Part shown: positions 21,576 to 31,255 of the stretch, piece by piece
How positions within the stretch are numbered: position 1 is the first letter of the stretch
Layout: every line of letters starts with the position of its first letter
Assembly: GCA_028714315.1 (NCBI GenBank)
Contig: JAQTMN010000011.1
Coordinates: 1-54,348, forward strand
Reading direction: 5' to 3'
DNA: 54,348 nucleotides
Origin: Sulfuricella sp.
GTDB lineage: Bacteria > Pseudomonadota > Gammaproteobacteria > Burkholderiales > Sulfuricellaceae
Made by a program: the position numbers and the translations under genes
Notes under the pieces: generated by a model
What the model was told of the DNA's origin: nothing
The model's database searches: none
Seen by the model: only the letters and a program-made list of their open reading frames with translations

Positions 21576-22421
21576 CTACTTTTCGCCAAGCCGGCCAATG
21601 ATGTTATCCAGCTGCTCCAGACTGTCGTAGTTGATGATCAGCTTGCCCCTGCCCTTGTTCTGCGCCTTCAACGTCACCATGGCGCCGAGCCTTTCAGCCA
21701 GTTCTTCCTGCAACCTCAAAATGTCCCGGTCCGGCTTCGCCTTGGGCTTCGGCTCGGGTTGCTGCTGGCGCTGAACCAGCCGTTCCGCCTCCCGCACCGA
21801 CAACCCTTTGCCGGCGATTTCGTTCGCCGCCGCAACCTGGGCCGCGTTGGTCAGGCCGAGCAGAGCCCGCGCGTGGCCCATGTCAAGCCGGTTGTGCAGC
21901 AGCATTTCCTGCACCGGCGCCGCCAGGTTGAGCAGGCGCAGCAGGTTGCTCACCGCACTGCGCGAGCGCCCCACCGCTTCCGCGGCGAGCTGGTGAGTCA
22001 TGCTGAATTCGTTGATCAGGCGCTGAATGCCGGTCGCCTCCTCCAGCGGATTCAGGTTTTCACGCTGGATGTTCTCGATCAGCGACATCGCCAGCGCGGC
22101 CTCATCCGGCACTTCGCGCACCAGCACCGGCACCTCGGTCAGGCCCGCCAGGCGGGCCGCCCGCCAGCGGCGCTCGCCGGCGATAATTTCATAGTCGCCC
22201 ACGGCCAGCGCCCGCACCAGGATGGGCTGCATGATTCCCTGGGATTTGATGGACGCCGCCAGCTCCGCAAGCGAATCCTGGTCCATCTGCGAACGCGGCT
22301 GATACTTGCCGGGCTGCAATTTCGCGATGGCCAGGTTCTTCAGGGCGTCGCCGCCGCTGTCGCTGTCGTTCCCCGCCAGCAAGGCATCCAGCCCACGCCC
22401 CAGCCCCTTCATTTTCACCAT
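21576..22421 (-). CDS. parB: Chromosome-partitioning protein ParB
   Basis: A 281-residue CTPase/clamp that loads at parS and spreads around the origin. The N-terminus [14 protein letters not shown] contains the ParA-interacting segment. The ParB/Srx nucleotide-binding core has [18 protein letters not shown] (the GERR box) and [18 protein letters not shown] helix-turn-helix follows ([20 protein letters not shown]), then a basic linker rich in Pro and Lys, then the C-terminal dimerisation domain. A perfect parS lies 3.4 kb away at 25783. It begins 7 bp after the parA stop. The start may be either of two closely spaced ATGs. Confidence 0.96.
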   Translation of the reverse strand: MVKMKGLGRGLDALLAGNDSDSGGDALKNLAIAKLQPGKYQPRSQMDQDSLAELAASIKSQGIMQPILVRALAVGDYEIIAGERRWRAARLAGLTEVPVLVREVPDEAALAMSLIENIQRENLNPLEEATGIQRLINEFSMTHQLAAEAVGRSRSAVSNLLRLLNLAAPVQEMLLHNRLDMGHARALLGLTNAAQVAAANEIAGKGLSVREAERLVQRQQQPEPKPKAKPDRDILRLQEELAERLGAMVTLKAQNKGRGKLIINYDSLEQLDNIIGRLGEK

Positions 22422-22428
22422 GTTTTTC

Positions 22429-23187
22429 TCACTTTCTCACCAGTTCGCCCGCCAGCGCCAAATAGGCCCGCGCGCCTTTCGATCCTTTGTCGTGGTACAG
22501 CACCGGCGTTCCGTAGCTGGGCGCTTCCGCCAGCCTGACGTTGCGCGGAATCACGGTGCGGTACACCTTGTCGCCGAAGTGCTTTTGCAGCTGTTCGGAG
22601 ACCTGCTGCGCCAGCGTGTTGCGCGGGTCGAACATGGTGCGCAGCAACCCCTCGATTTCCAGTTTCGGATTGAGCGCGGCGCGGACCCGCTTGATGGTTT
22701 GCACCAGGTCGCTGAGACCCTCCAGCGCGTAGTACTCGCATTGCATCGGGATCATCACCGCATGGGCGGCACAGAGCGCGTTGACGGTAAGAAGGTTCAG
22801 GGCCGGCGGGCAGTCGATCAGGATGTAGTCGTAGGCCTGCTCGACTTTGCCTAGCGCCGTTTTCAGGCGCCACTCGCGCGCCAGTTCCTGCACCAGCTCC
22901 ACCTCCGCGCCCGCCAGATCCCGGTTGGCCGGAATGAGGTCGTACTTTCCGCGCTCGCAGTGAACGCTCACTTGGTCGATGCTCTTTTGTTCCAGCAGGA
23001 CATGGTATACCGTATGTTCCAGCGCCATTTTATCCACGCCGCTGCCCATCGTGGCGTTGCCTTGCGGGTCGAGATCGATCAGCAGCACCTTGCGCTTGGT
23101 CGCGGCCAGACTGGCGGCAAGGTTGACGCTGGTGGTGGTTTTCCCCACCCCGCCCTTTTGATTGGTTATTGCCAGTATTTTTCCCAT
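22429..23187 (-). CDS. parA: Chromosome-partitioning ATPase ParA (Soj)
   Basis: A 252-residue Walker-type ATPase that binds DNA non-specifically as an ATP dimer and helps segregate origins with ParB. The deviant Walker A motif is NQKGGVGKTTTSVNLA, and LIDLDPQGNATMGSG and LIDCPPALNLL follow. The length is that of the short chromosomal type without an N-terminal HTH. It sits between rsmG (22-bp gap) and parB, the conserved origin-linked order mnmG-rsmG-parA-parB. Confidence 0.96.
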   Translation of the reverse strand: MGKILAITNQKGGVGKTTTSVNLAASLAATKRKVLLIDLDPQGNATMGSGVDKMALEHTVYHVLLEQKSIDQVSVHCERGKYDLIPANRDLAGAEVELVQELAREWRLKTALGKVEQAYDYILIDCPPALNLLTVNALCAAHAVMIPMQCEYYALEGLSDLVQTIKRVRAALNPKLEIEGLLRTMFDPRNTLAQQVSEQLQKHFGDKVYRTVIPRNVRLAEAPSYGTPVLYHDKGSKGARAYLALAGELVRK

Positions 23188-23209
23188 GCGTTTGCTTCCT
23201 TAGCGTTGC

Positions 23210-23839
23210 CTACGACAAGACCGGTTGCAGCACGAGCAGATGGCGCTCGGCATTCAACCCCGGCACCACGAGCGGCACAGCGCGGCGCAAGGCGACGGTA
23301 TCCGGCAGCCGTTTCAATTCCTCGTCCGGATAAACCCCCTTCATCGCCAAAATCGATCCATCGTCGCGGCACAGCGGCAAAGCCAGGTGGACAAACTCCG
23401 CCAGATCGGAAAAAGCGCGCGAGATCACCACGTCGTATTTTTCCTCCGGCCGCCATGTTTCCACCCGCTCGCAGACGACCGTTGCGTTGGCGAGGCCCAG
23501 TTCCAGGCAAGCCTGGCGAAGGAAGCTGGTTTTTTTGTGGTTGCTGTCCAGCAGGGTTACCGCCAGCGCCGGATTGGCCAGCGCCAGCGGAATACCCGGC
23601 AGGCCGGGCCCGGTGCCGACATCGATCAGCCGCCGCCCGGAAACATAAGGCAGCACGGCCAGACTGTCGAGCAGGTGCTGCGTCAGCATTTTTTCCGGGT
23701 CGCGCACCGCGGTCAGGTTGTAGACCCGGTTCCATTTCAGCATCAGCCCGACGTAATCGAGCAGCCGCCGCCGTGTTTCCGGCGCAAGCGGCAGGCCCAA
23801 CCGCTCCAGCCCGCTGGCTAGTTGTTCTTCCAGGCTCAT
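23210..23839 (-). CDS. rsmG: 16S rRNA (guanine527-N7)-methyltransferase
   Basis: A 209-residue SAM-dependent methyltransferase modifying G527 of 16S rRNA. The SAM motif is [16 protein letters not shown]. The N-terminal helix contains the typical [20 protein letters not shown], and the motif [11 protein letters not shown] follows. The ATG at 23839 overlaps the mnmG stop by 4 bp (ATGA), so the long upstream extension of the open frame is a shadow of mnmG. Loss of this enzyme elsewhere gives low-level streptomycin resistance. The gene here is intact. Confidence 0.95.
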   Translation of the reverse strand: MSLEEQLASGLERLGLPLAPETRRRLLDYVGLMLKWNRVYNLTAVRDPEKMLTQHLLDSLAVLPYVSGRRLIDVGTGPGLPGIPLALANPALAVTLLDSNHKKTSFLRQACLELGLANATVVCERVETWRPEEKYDVVISRAFSDLAEFVHLALPLCRDDGSILAMKGVYPDEELKRLPDTVALRRAVPLVVPGLNAERHLLVLQPVLS

Positions 23840-25731
23840 GCGCTTTTTTGACTCACGCCGGCAAGCCCGCGCTTCAAGTGCACCAGCAGCACGGAAACCG
23901 CAGCGGGGGTTATGCCAGAGATGCGCGCAGCCTGGCCGAGCGTTTCCGGCTTGTGCAAATTCAGTTTTTGCTGCACCTCGATCGACAATCCGTGCACTTC
24001 GCGGTAGTCCAGCGCCGCCGGCAGCAGCAGCGCTTCGTAATGCTGGTGGCGGGCGATTTCTTCGAGCTGGCGGGTGATGTAGCCTTGATACTTGGCCTGG
24101 ATCTCGACCTGCTCGGTGACTTTGGCGTCGCTCACTCCCGGACCCACGCCCGGCAGGGTCATCAGTTCCTGATAGCTGACGTCGGGGCGCCGCAGCAGGT
24201 CGTGCAGGGAGTACTCCCGCTCGATGTCCTTGCCCAGCACCCTCTCCGCGTCTTCCCGCGGCAGCAGGCGCGGATTGACCCAAGTGCTTTTCAGCCGTTC
24301 CTGCTCGCATTCGATCGCTTCGCGCTTTTCCTCAAAATGTTGCCAGCGCGCATCATTGACCACGCCGAGGCGCCGGCCCGCTTCGGTTAGCCGCAAATCG
24401 GCGTTATCTTCGCGCAACATCAGGCGATATTCGGCCCGACTGGTAAACATGCGGTAGGGCTCGACAACGCCACGCGTGATCAGGTCGTCAACCATCACGC
24501 CCAGATAAGCCTGATCCCGCTGCGGGTGCCAGGACGGCTTCCCCTGCGCCGACAAACCGGCGTTGATCCCGGCCAGGATCCCCTGCGCCGCCGCCTCCTC
24601 GTAACCGGTCGTGCCATTGATCTGTCCGGCGAAGAACAACCCTTGTATCGCCTTTGTTTCCAAAGAACTTTTCAGTCCGAGCGGATCGAAATAATCGTAT
24701 TCGATCGCATAGCCGGGGCGGGTGATATGCGCGTTTTCGAAGCCGCGGATCGAACGCACGAGCGCCAACTGAACGTCGAACGGGAGGCTGGTGGAGATGC
24801 CGTTCGGGTAGATTTCGTGGGTGCCCAGCCCCTCCGGTTCGACAAAAATCTGATGCGACTCCTTGCCGGAGAAGCGCATGATCTTGTCCTCGATCGAGGG
24901 ACAATAGCGGGGCCCGATGCCCTCGATTACGCCGGTATAAAGCGGCGAGCGGTCCAGCCCGCCGCGAATGATTTCGTGCGTATGCGAATTGGTATGGGTA
25001 ATCCAGCAAGGCAGCTGGCGCGGGTGTTGGGATGGATCGCCAAGAAAGGAAAACACCGGCGCCGGGTCGTCGCCCGGCTGCTCTTCCATCACCGAATAAT
25101 CCAGCGTGCGGCTGTCGATGCGGGGCGGCGTGCCGGTTTTGAAACGCTTCACCGGCAAGGCGAGATCGCGCAGCCGGTGCGCCAGCGTGATGGAGGGCGG
25201 ATCGCCGGCCCGCCCGGCCTGGTAATTCGACTGGCCGACATGTACCAGCCCGGCGAGGAAGGTGCCTGCGGTCAGCACCACCGCTTTGGCGTGGAAATGC
25301 AGCCCCAACTGAGTCACTACGCCGGCCACTCGATCCCCCTCCAGGATCAAATCGTCAACGGCCTGTTGAAACAGCCACAGGTTGGGCTGGTTTTCCAGGC
25401 GGCGGCGAATGGCCTGCCGATAGAGAACACGGTCGGCCTGAGCGCGGGTCGCCCGCACGGCCGGGCCCTTGCTGGAATTCAGGATGCGAAACTGGATGCC
25501 GGCCTCGTCGGTCGCGGCCGCCATGGCGCCGCCCAGGGCGTCCACCTCCTTGACCAAGTGGCCTTTGCCAATGCCGCCGATCGAGGGATTGCACGACATT
25601 TGACCAAGAGTTTCGATGTTGTGCGTCAGCAACAGCGTGTTCAGGCCCATGCGCGCGGCGGCCAACGCGGCTTCCGTGCCGGCGTGGCCGCCGCCGATTA
25701 CGATGACATCGAATTGGGTAGGATAAAACAT
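23836..25731 (-). CDS. mnmG: tRNA U34 carboxymethylaminomethyl-modifying enzyme, FAD subunit
   Basis: A 631-residue FAD protein that with MnmE modifies the wobble uridine of several tRNAs. The FAD motif is [19 protein letters not shown], and the cysteine-bearing segment [19 protein letters not shown] follows. The C-terminal helical domain ([15 protein letters not shown]) binds MnmE and tRNA. The start [14 protein letters not shown] at 25731 is used. The open frame continues upstream through parS towards mnmE, but that extension is not protein-like. It lies between parS and rsmG. Confidence 0.96.
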   Translation of the reverse strand: MFYPTQFDVIVIGGGHAGTEAALAAARMGLNTLLLTHNIETLGQMSCNPSIGGIGKGHLVKEVDALGGAMAAATDEAGIQFRILNSSKGPAVRATRAQADRVLYRQAIRRRLENQPNLWLFQQAVDDLILEGDRVAGVVTQLGLHFHAKAVVLTAGTFLAGLVHVGQSNYQAGRAGDPPSITLAHRLRDLALPVKRFKTGTPPRIDSRTLDYSVMEEQPGDDPAPVFSFLGDPSQHPRQLPCWITHTNSHTHEIIRGGLDRSPLYTGVIEGIGPRYCPSIEDKIMRFSGKESHQIFVEPEGLGTHEIYPNGISTSLPFDVQLALVRSIRGFENAHITRPGYAIEYDYFDPLGLKSSLETKAIQGLFFAGQINGTTGYEEAAAQGILAGINAGLSAQGKPSWHPQRDQAYLGVMVDDLITRGVVEPYRMFTSRAEYRLMLREDNADLRLTEAGRRLGVVNDARWQHFEEKREAIECEQERLKSTWVNPRLLPREDAERVLGKDIEREYSLHDLLRRPDVSYQELMTLPGVGPGVSDAKVTEQVEIQAKYQGYITRQLEEIARHQHYEALLLPAALDYREVHGLSIEVQQKLNLHKPETLGQAARISGITPAAVSVLLVHLKRGLAGVSQKSA

Positions 25732-25782
25732 GGCTCGAACGGGCGCGGGAAACGAGGCCGAATCATAACCCAAAATGCCGCT

Positions 25783-25798
25783 TGTTTCACGTGAAACA
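25783..25798. promoter_or_regulatory. Perfect parS centromere site
   Basis: TGTTTCACGTGAAACA matches the 16-bp parS consensus at every position. The symmetry extends 2 bp further on each side into a 20-bp palindrome. It lies in the 88-bp gap between mnmE and mnmG, about 4 kb left of dnaA. It is the expected loading site for the ParB encoded at 21576-22421. Confidence 0.95.
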
Positions 25799-25819
25799 AG
25801 CGCCGGAATCTCCCGTGGG

Positions 25820-27160
25820 TTATTTTCCGATGCAGAACCGGGAGAAGATTTCCCCCAGCAAGTCGTCCGCGCTGAATTCGCCGGTAATGCTGGAAAGCGC
25901 GACCTGTGCCGCTTTAAGCTCCTCCGCAAACAGCTCGACGCGGCCGTCGCAAGAGCCGGCCAGGGCAAGATGTTCGCCGGCCTCGCGTAGTGCGCTCAGG
26001 TGACGCGCGCGCGCCATGAACGCGCCCTCCTCCCCGTGTTGGCGCCCGGCGAGCTGCAGCAGGTGGCGGTGAAGCAGCTCCATGCCGGCACCGGTTTTGG
26101 CGGAAAGATAAACGGCCGTGGCGCCACCGTTTTCCTCAACCCTGGGCTCCGTTCCCTGCAGGTCGATTTTATTGAACACCCGCACCAGCGGCAACCCCGG
26201 CGGCAGTCCGGCAATGATGTCCCTGTCTCCCGGCCCTTCGCCATGCGTCGCGTCGATGAGCAGCAAGGCGGCGTTGGCGTGCGCGATCGCTTGCCAAGTC
26301 CGGGCGATACCGATTTTTTCAACCTCGTCCTCGGTGTCGCGCAGGCCGGCGGTATCGACGAAGTGAAGCGCGACGCCGTCCAGTTCGATGTGCTGGCGAA
26401 TCGCATCGCGGGTCGTTCCCGCCACCGGCGTGACGATCGCCACGTCCTCACCGGCCAATCGGTTGAGCAGGCTGGACTTGCCGGCATTCGGCTGGCCGAT
26501 CAGGGCAATATGCATGCCCTCACGCAGCAGGCTGCCCTGCTTCGCTTGGCGGAAAACTCTTTCCAGCTGCGCGGAGATAGCCGCAAGCCGGCCGTAGGCA
26601 TCCGATTCGGCGAGGAAATCGATCTCCTCTTCGGGAAAATCCAGGGTCGCTTCCACCAGCATGCGCAGCGTGATCAGCGCCTCGACCAAGCTGTGGATGG
26701 CGGCGGAGAACTCGCCGCGCAAGGAGCGCATCGCCGTCTTCGCCGCTTCGGCGGTCGCGGCGTCTATCAGGTCGACCACGCTTTCCGCCTGGGCCAGGTC
26801 CATCTTGTCGTTAAGGAATGCGCGGCGGGTAAATTCCCCAGGCTCCGCCGGGCGCGCTCCCAGCTCGAGACAGCGGGAGACCAGCAGGCGCAGCACAGCA
26901 TCGCCGCCATGGCCCTGCAGTTCGAGGACATCCTCGCCGGTATAGGAATGAGGCGCGGGAAAATAGAGGGCCAGGCCCTGATCGATCACACCGCCATCGG
27001 CGGAAAAAAAACTATTCAGGGTTGCCGTGCGCGGCCGGGGCACTTTCCCCAGCATGGCGTGCGCCAGATCGGCTACGCTCTCGCCCGAAACGCGCACCAC
27101 GCCTATGCCGCCCCGCCCCGGCGCGGTGGCGATCGCTACGATGGTGTCAGGTCTTGGCAT
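25820..27160 (-). CDS. mnmE: tRNA-modification GTPase MnmE
   Basis: A 446-residue GTPase, partner of MnmG in wobble-uridine modification. The N-terminal formyl-THF-binding domain starts [17 protein letters not shown]. The inserted G domain has the P-loop [12 protein letters not shown], the G2/G3 stretch [10 protein letters not shown] and [10 protein letters not shown], and the NKID motif. The conserved C-terminal Cys is in FCIGK at the very end. I choose the ATG at 27160, 14 bp inside the yidC end. The in-frame TTG at 27187 would add nine residues that family members lack. Overlap with yidC implies translational coupling. Confidence 0.95.
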   Translation of the reverse strand: MPRPDTIVAIATAPGRGGIGVVRVSGESVADLAHAMLGKVPRPRTATLNSFFSADGGVIDQGLALYFPAPHSYTGEDVLELQGHGGDAVLRLLVSRCLELGARPAEPGEFTRRAFLNDKMDLAQAESVVDLIDAATAEAAKTAMRSLRGEFSAAIHSLVEALITLRMLVEATLDFPEEEIDFLAESDAYGRLAAISAQLERVFRQAKQGSLLREGMHIALIGQPNAGKSSLLNRLAGEDVAIVTPVAGTTRDAIRQHIELDGVALHFVDTAGLRDTEDEVEKIGIARTWQAIAHANAALLLIDATHGEGPGDRDIIAGLPPGLPLVRVFNKIDLQGTEPRVEENGGATAVYLSAKTGAGMELLHRHLLQLAGRQHGEEGAFMARARHLSALREAGEHLALAGSCDGRVELFAEELKAAQVALSSITGEFSADDLLGEIFSRFCIGK

Positions 27161-28790
27161 GCCCTTTTTCGGCTTTGATCCGCTCAACGCTGCGCGTGAC
27201 GTAATATTGCTGCGCGATCGAAAGCGTATTGTTCACGACCCAGTACAACACCAGCCCGGCCGGGAAAAAGAAGAAAAAGACGCTGAACGCGATGGGCATG
27301 ATCATCATCACCTTGGCTTGAATCGGGTCGGGCGGCGTGGGGTTGAGCTTGGTCTGAATGATCATGGTCAGACCCATCACGATCGGCAGGATATAAAACG
27401 GGTCCGGTGCCGACAAGTCGTTGATCCATAGCATGAACGGCGCCTGGCGCATTTCGACGCTATTCAGCAGCGCCCAGTAAAGCGCAATGAATACGGGGAT
27501 TTGCACCACGACCGGTAGACAACCTCCCAACGGATTGACCTTTTCCGTCTTGTACAATTCCATCATCGCCTGATGCAGGCGCTGGCGGTCATCGCCGTAT
27601 TGCTCCTTGAGCTTTTGCAGCTTCGGCCCAAGTATCCGCATTTGCGCCATCGAGCGATAGCTTTTTGCGGACAGGGGATAAAATACCGCCTTGATCAGGA
27701 CCGTCAACAGGATAATCGCCACGCCCCAGTTTTGAACCGCCTTGTGGATCCACGCCAACACCCAGAACAGCGGCGCCGCGATCACCGTCAGCATGCCGTA
27801 ATCCACCGCCAGATCCAGCCCGGGCGCCACCTTGCTCAGGTGATCCTGTTCCTGCGGCCCGGTATAGAAAGACACGGTCATGCTCTTTGTGGCTCCCGGC
27901 TCGATTGTCCCCACCGGCAAAATGGTACCGACATCGTAAAGATCATCTCCCAGTTTCTTGGCGTAATATTCACGCGCCTGACCGTTGGGGGGAATCCATG
28001 CGCTGAGGAAATAAAGCTGGATCATCGCGACCCAACCATCCTTGCTTTGAGTCGGATAAGCGGCTTTGTCCTTGTCGATGTCCGAGAAACTGACTTTATG
28101 AAATTTATCCTTCTCGGTGTAGATCGCCGGTCCGGTGTAGGTCGAGATAAATTTGGGGTCGCCGGCGGGGGGGCGGCCGTTTCGCACAAGCTGGAAATAG
28201 GAATGGGGCTCGAGCCGGGCGTTGCTGCCATTAACGATCTCATAGCTGACCTCGACGACGTAACTCCCTTTGTGGAACGTGTAGATCTTGTCTACCCGCA
28301 CGCCGCTCGGCTCGGCCCAGCTCAGTCTGACGGCCAGGCTGGTTTGCCCGTCGGCCAATTTGTACTGGGTTTCGGCCGCCGAGAACAATGCCTTGTGCGT
28401 CGGCAACCCGCTGCCGATCAAGCCGGACTGCGCGATATAGATATCCTTCGGCTGATCGTCCAGCAAGACCAGATTCTTGCTCTTGTCCACGCTGTCTTGG
28501 TATCTCAGCAGTTCCACCCGGCGCAAGTCACCGCCCAACGTATCGATCTCGGCAGACATTACATCGGTCCGTACCTTGATCCGTTTTCCTTCCTGCAGCG
28601 CTGCGCTGGAATCCTTGGCCAGCGCACCGGCCAGATTCACAGTGGGTTTGGGCGCCTGCGCCGCCGGCGTTTTATCCTGTGCCACCTGGGGCGCGGGGGC
28701 AACCGGATGCTGGTCCTTCTGCCATGCATCCCACAGCATGAGGATCGAAAACGAAAAAATAACGAACAATATCAGCCGTTTGGTGTCCAT
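27147..28790 (-). CDS. yidC: Membrane protein insertase YidC
   Basis: A 547-residue inner-membrane insertase. The N-terminal signal-anchor (about residues 6-21) is followed by a Gln/Pro/Ala-rich linker and the large periplasmic beta domain. The five C-terminal membrane helices include the conserved region [20 protein letters not shown] with its hydrophilic-groove Arg nearby (SYRSMAQMR). It inserts F0 subunits a and c among others, and the atp operon is close by. It lies 13 bp after yidD and overlaps mnmE by 14 bp. Confidence 0.96.
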   Translation of the reverse strand: MDTKRLILFVIFSFSILMLWDAWQKDQHPVAPAPQVAQDKTPAAQAPKPTVNLAGALAKDSSAALQEGKRIKVRTDVMSAEIDTLGGDLRRVELLRYQDSVDKSKNLVLLDDQPKDIYIAQSGLIGSGLPTHKALFSAAETQYKLADGQTSLAVRLSWAEPSGVRVDKIYTFHKGSYVVEVSYEIVNGSNARLEPHSYFQLVRNGRPPAGDPKFISTYTGPAIYTEKDKFHKVSFSDIDKDKAAYPTQSKDGWVAMIQLYFLSAWIPPNGQAREYYAKKLGDDLYDVGTILPVGTIEPGATKSMTVSFYTGPQEQDHLSKVAPGLDLAVDYGMLTVIAAPLFWVLAWIHKAVQNWGVAIILLTVLIKAVFYPLSAKSYRSMAQMRILGPKLQKLKEQYGDDRQRLHQAMMELYKTEKVNPLGGCLPVVVQIPVFIALYWALLNSVEMRQAPFMLWINDLSAPDPFYILPIVMGLTMIIQTKLNPTPPDPIQAKVMMIMPIAFSVFFFFFPAGLVLYWVVNNTLSIAQQYYVTRSVERIKAEKGHAKT

Positions 28791-28803
28791 GTTGCCTCAA
28801 TAG

Positions 28804-29022
28804 TTAGGGTATCGGATCATAGCCGCCCGGATGGCGGGGATGGCAGCGACAAATTCTTTTGGTTCCAAGCCACATGCCCTTGAAAATACCGTACTTTGCC
28901 AGCGCCTGGCAGGCATATTCCGAGCAGGTGGGCGAAAAACGGCAGCGCGGCCCCAGCAACGGGCTGATCAGGTACTGATAACCCTTGATCAGGGCGATCG
29001 CCAGACGCGACAAAGTATTCAT
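28804..29022 (-). CDS. yidD: Membrane protein insertion efficiency factor YidD
   Basis: A 72-residue membrane-associated protein. The diagnostic stretch is [19 protein letters not shown] with its two Cys residues, and further Cys and His residues follow in [16 protein letters not shown]. It assists YidC-dependent insertion. Its ATG overlaps the rnpA stop by 4 bp (ATGA). The order rpmH-rnpA-yidD-yidC is conserved in most bacteria. Confidence 0.96.
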   Translation of the reverse strand: MNTLSRLAIALIKGYQYLISPLLGPRCRFSPTCSEYACQALAKYGIFKGMWLGTKRICRCHPRHPGGYDPIP

Positions 29023-29387
29023 GTCCGCCGCTTTTCCAACTCTTCGATAAGCCGCAAAAAATCCCGTTCGACCAGACCGTACGCCCCACGGGAAAATCCT
29101 TTACGCGCCAATAACACGATATCCAGCCCACCAATGCGGGCCTGGTTCAGGCGGAAGATTTCCCTCAGCACACGCTTGATGTAATTTCTGGCCGTCGCGC
29201 GCGGCACATTTTTTTTCGCGACAACAACGGCCAGGCGCGGAAACCCCCGCTCGTTCGGCTTTGCGATAGCCTTAAGGTATTCGCCATATATCTGGCACTT
29301 AAAAGAAAAAACGGATGAAATTTCATCCGTTTTTCTTAATCGCCTGCTTTCCTGAAAAGCATAGATGGCAGGAGCTCCTGCAAACAC
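29019..29387 (-). CDS. rnpA: Ribonuclease P protein component
   Basis: A 122-residue basic protein that assists the M1 RNA in 5' maturation of tRNAs. The RNR signature appears as [21 protein letters not shown]. The region [18 protein letters not shown] aligns with the usual N-terminal F-x-x-x-x-R-L segment, so the start must lie before it. The only candidate is the GTG at 29387, whose first base is the last base of the rpmH stop codon. Codons about 18-27 contain a 28-bp perfect palindrome followed by a T-run on the coding strand (see separate entry). The stop overlaps yidD by 4 bp. Confidence 0.93.
   Translation of the reverse strand: MFAGAPAIYAFQESRRLRKTDEISSVFSFKCQIYGEYLKAIAKPNERGFPRLAVVVAKKNVPRATARNYIKRVLREIFRLNQARIGGLDIVLLARKGFSRGAYGLVERDFLRLIEELEKRRT
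29307..29334 (-). terminator. Terminator-like perfect palindrome inside rnpA (possible attenuator)
   Basis: The 20-bp core ACGGATGAAATTTCATCCGT is a perfect palindrome. Four A/T pairs on each side extend it to 28 bp. On the minus strand it forms an 8-bp stem with an AATT loop, followed by TTTTTTCTTTT, the form of an intrinsic terminator. It lies about 55-80 nt after the rpmH stop, inside the rnpA coding sequence. It could lower rnpA expression relative to the abundantly needed rpmH product. Confidence 0.6.
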
Positions 29388-29521
29388 TACGCGCTGAGCT
29401 TCGCCCGCCCCTTGGCACGCCGTGCATTGATTACGGCGCGACCGCCGCGAGTTTTCATCCGTGCGCGAAAACCATGGGTGCGCTTACGCTTGACTACTGA
29501 TGGTTGATAAGTGCGCTTCAT
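29387..29521 (-). CDS. rpmH: Ribosomal protein bL34
   Basis: A 44-residue, strongly basic ribosomal protein of the large subunit. It begins [18 protein letters not shown] and ends [11 protein letters not shown], identical in form to bL34 of other proteobacteria. It is the first gene of the leftward rpmH-rnpA-yidD-yidC-mnmE run. It has a promoter 38 bp upstream next to DnaA boxes. The ribosome-binding site is GAGGTAACAAG before the ATG. Confidence 0.97.
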   Translation of the reverse strand: MKRTYQPSVVKRKRTHGFRARMKTRGGRAVINARRAKGRAKLSA

Positions 29522-29558
29522 CTTGTTACCTCAAAATCTCGTTTGGCAGAAACGTGCG

Positions 29559-29588
29559 ATTAGACTATTTTACAAGGGTATTTGTCAA
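29559..29588 (-). promoter_or_regulatory. Putative rpmH promoter
   Basis: On the minus strand a perfect TTGACA (29588-29583) and TCTAAT (29564-29559, 5 of 6) are separated by 18 bp. Transcription would begin near 29552 and give a leader of about 30 nt. Two DnaA-box sequences lie 7 bp or more upstream at 29596-29617. Confidence 0.65.
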
Positions 29589-29595
29589 TTGATAT

Positions 29596-29617
29596 TTATC
29601 CAAATGCTTGTGGATAA
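29596..29617. promoter_or_regulatory. DnaA boxes between rpmH and dnaA (origin element, dnaA/rpmH control)
   Basis: TTATCCAAA (29596-29604, one mismatch) and, on the opposite strand, a perfect TTATCCACA (29617-29609) lie in the AT-rich rpmH-dnaA gap. On the plus strand a -10-like TAAAAT (29634-29639) stands 17 bp after the end of the perfect box, so DnaA bound here could repress dnaA. Whether this or the dnaA-dnaN gap is the unwinding site is not decidable by eye. The remainder of 29640-29735 shows no gene. Confidence 0.7.
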
Positions 29618-29735
29618 GTCATCCCAAAAAGATTAAAATGCCGTTTGGTCGTATTAGCCTCTCCACGCAGCCGGAATTCCCTGGCTGCCGCTCCGAACGG
29701 AAACATCATTCCGGGCGCTTCTTTTGGGTTTCCCG

Positions 29736-31070
29736 ATGGACAGTTTTTGGCTTGATTGCTTGAATAAATTGAAGGAGGATTTACCTCCCCAACAATTCAA
29801 CACGTGGATCAAACCGCTTATATTCGATTCTTCCAACGGCGTTCCGCGACTGATTGCACCCAATCGGTTTATTTTACAATGGGTAAAGGATAAATTCCTT
29901 GGCCGCATCGAGCAATTGACGGAAACGCATTTTTCCCAGCCTTTATCGTTAATACTCGCCGCGCCAGATAACCCCCCGGAACCTTCGACCGCAGCGCCTA
30001 CTGCGGGAGCTCCGCAAAAAACGCCTGCCAAAACGCACCAAAAAGCCGACAATTCCCGCCTCAACCCGCTGTTTACTTTCGCCAATTTCGTTACCGGAAA
30101 AGCAAATCAGCTCGCGCGCGCAGCAGCTATTCAAGTTGCCGAAAACCCCGGCACGGCCTACAACCCCTTGTTTGTCTACGGGGGAGTGGGTTTAGGGAAA
30201 ACCCATCTGATCCAGGCTATCGGCAACCTGGTCCAGGAGCAGAACAGCAACGCCAAAATCAGCTATCTTCACGCTGAACGCTACGTTTCCGATGTGGTAC
30301 GCGCTTACCAACATAAGGCCTTCGATGATTTCAAGCGCTATTATCACTCGCTGGATCTGCTGCTTATTGACGACATCCAGTTCTTCTCCGGAAAAAACCG
30401 CACGCAGGAAGAGTTTTTTTATGCGTTCAACGCCCTGATCGAGGCCCACAAGCAGGTCATCATCACGTGCGACACCTTTCCCCGTGAAATATCCGGTATG
30501 GAAGACCGCCTGATCTCGCGATTCGGCTGGGGTTTGACCGTTGCGATAGAGCCGCCCGAGCTGGAAATGCGGGTCGCCATCCTGTTGAAGAAGGCGCTGA
30601 CCGAAGACATCCATCTGCAGGAAGAAGTCGCATTCTTCATCGCCAAACAGATTCGCTCCAATGTGCGTGAGTTGGAAGGCGCCCTGAAACGCGTGCTGGC
30701 CTTCTCCCGCTTCACCGGACGCCCGATCAACCTCGAACTGGCCAAGGAAGCGCTCAAGGATTTGCTTGCCGTCCAGAATCGGCAGGTTTCACTGGATAAT
30801 ATTCAAAAAACCGTCGCGGATTATTACAAGATCAAGGTAGCGGAAATGTTCTCGCCCAAGCGGTCAAGGAACGTTGCCCGTCCCCGGCAGCTCGCCATGG
30901 CGCTGGCTAAGGAACTGACCCACCTGAGTTATCCTGAACTCGGTGAGGCCTTCGGTGGCCGCGACCATACTACCGTCATCCATGCGTGTCGAAAAATCGC
31001 CGAATTGAGGAGCTCCGATGCAGTTATCAATCGCGACTTTGAAATTTTAATGCAGATGTTGCACGGATAA
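29736..31070 (+). CDS. dnaA: Chromosomal replication initiator DnaA
   Basis: A 444-residue AAA+ initiator. Domain I (about 1-85) has the typical [21 protein letters not shown] Pro/Ala/Thr-rich domain II linker follows. The AAA+ core has [28 protein letters not shown] (Walker B) and the sensor region [14 protein letters not shown]. Domain IV has the DnaA signature [16 protein letters not shown] choose the ATG at 29736. A TTG four codons upstream (29724) is possible but gives an atypical MGFP prefix. The gene is first of dnaA-dnaN-gyrB. Confidence 0.98.
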   Translation: MDSFWLDCLNKLKEDLPPQQFNTWIKPLIFDSSNGVPRLIAPNRFILQWVKDKFLGRIEQLTETHFSQPLSLILAAPDNPPEPSTAAPTAGAPQKTPAKTHQKADNSRLNPLFTFANFVTGKANQLARAAAIQVAENPGTAYNPLFVYGGVGLGKTHLIQAIGNLVQEQNSNAKISYLHAERYVSDVVRAYQHKAFDDFKRYYHSLDLLLIDDIQFFSGKNRTQEEFFYAFNALIEAHKQVIITCDTFPREISGMEDRLISRFGWGLTVAIEPPELEMRVAILLKKALTEDIHLQEEVAFFIAKQIRSNVRELEGALKRVLAFSRFTGRPINLELAKEALKDLLAVQNRQVSLDNIQKTVADYYKIKVAEMFSPKRSRNVARPRQLAMALAKELTHLSYPELGEAFGGRDHTTVIHACRKIAELRSSDAVINRDFEILMQMLHG

Positions 31071-31255
31071 AATTGTGGGCTTAATGTGCGTAACTACTGG
31101 TCGAACTATCACCCGCAAAAGAGCAACCATTTATTCCACAGGGGAAAATACCCTTTTTCCACAGCCTTAATATAGATGTATATTATTGATTTATTGAGTT
31201 AATTAGTAATAATCCCAATAAACGCCAAGCCTTATTATTATTCTTAGGAATATAT
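31071..31255. other. dnaA-dnaN intergenic region, candidate oriC with AT-rich unwinding stretch
   Basis: This 185-bp gap has DnaA-box-like TTTTCCACA (31155-31163, one mismatch) and a weaker TATTCCACA (31132-31140). An 85-bp strongly AT-rich stretch (about 31168-31255) follows with TTATTATTA-type runs, in clear contrast to the GC-rich surroundings. Boxes beside an AT-rich block are the usual layout of a bacterial origin. The assignment rests on position and composition only. Confidence 0.6.
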
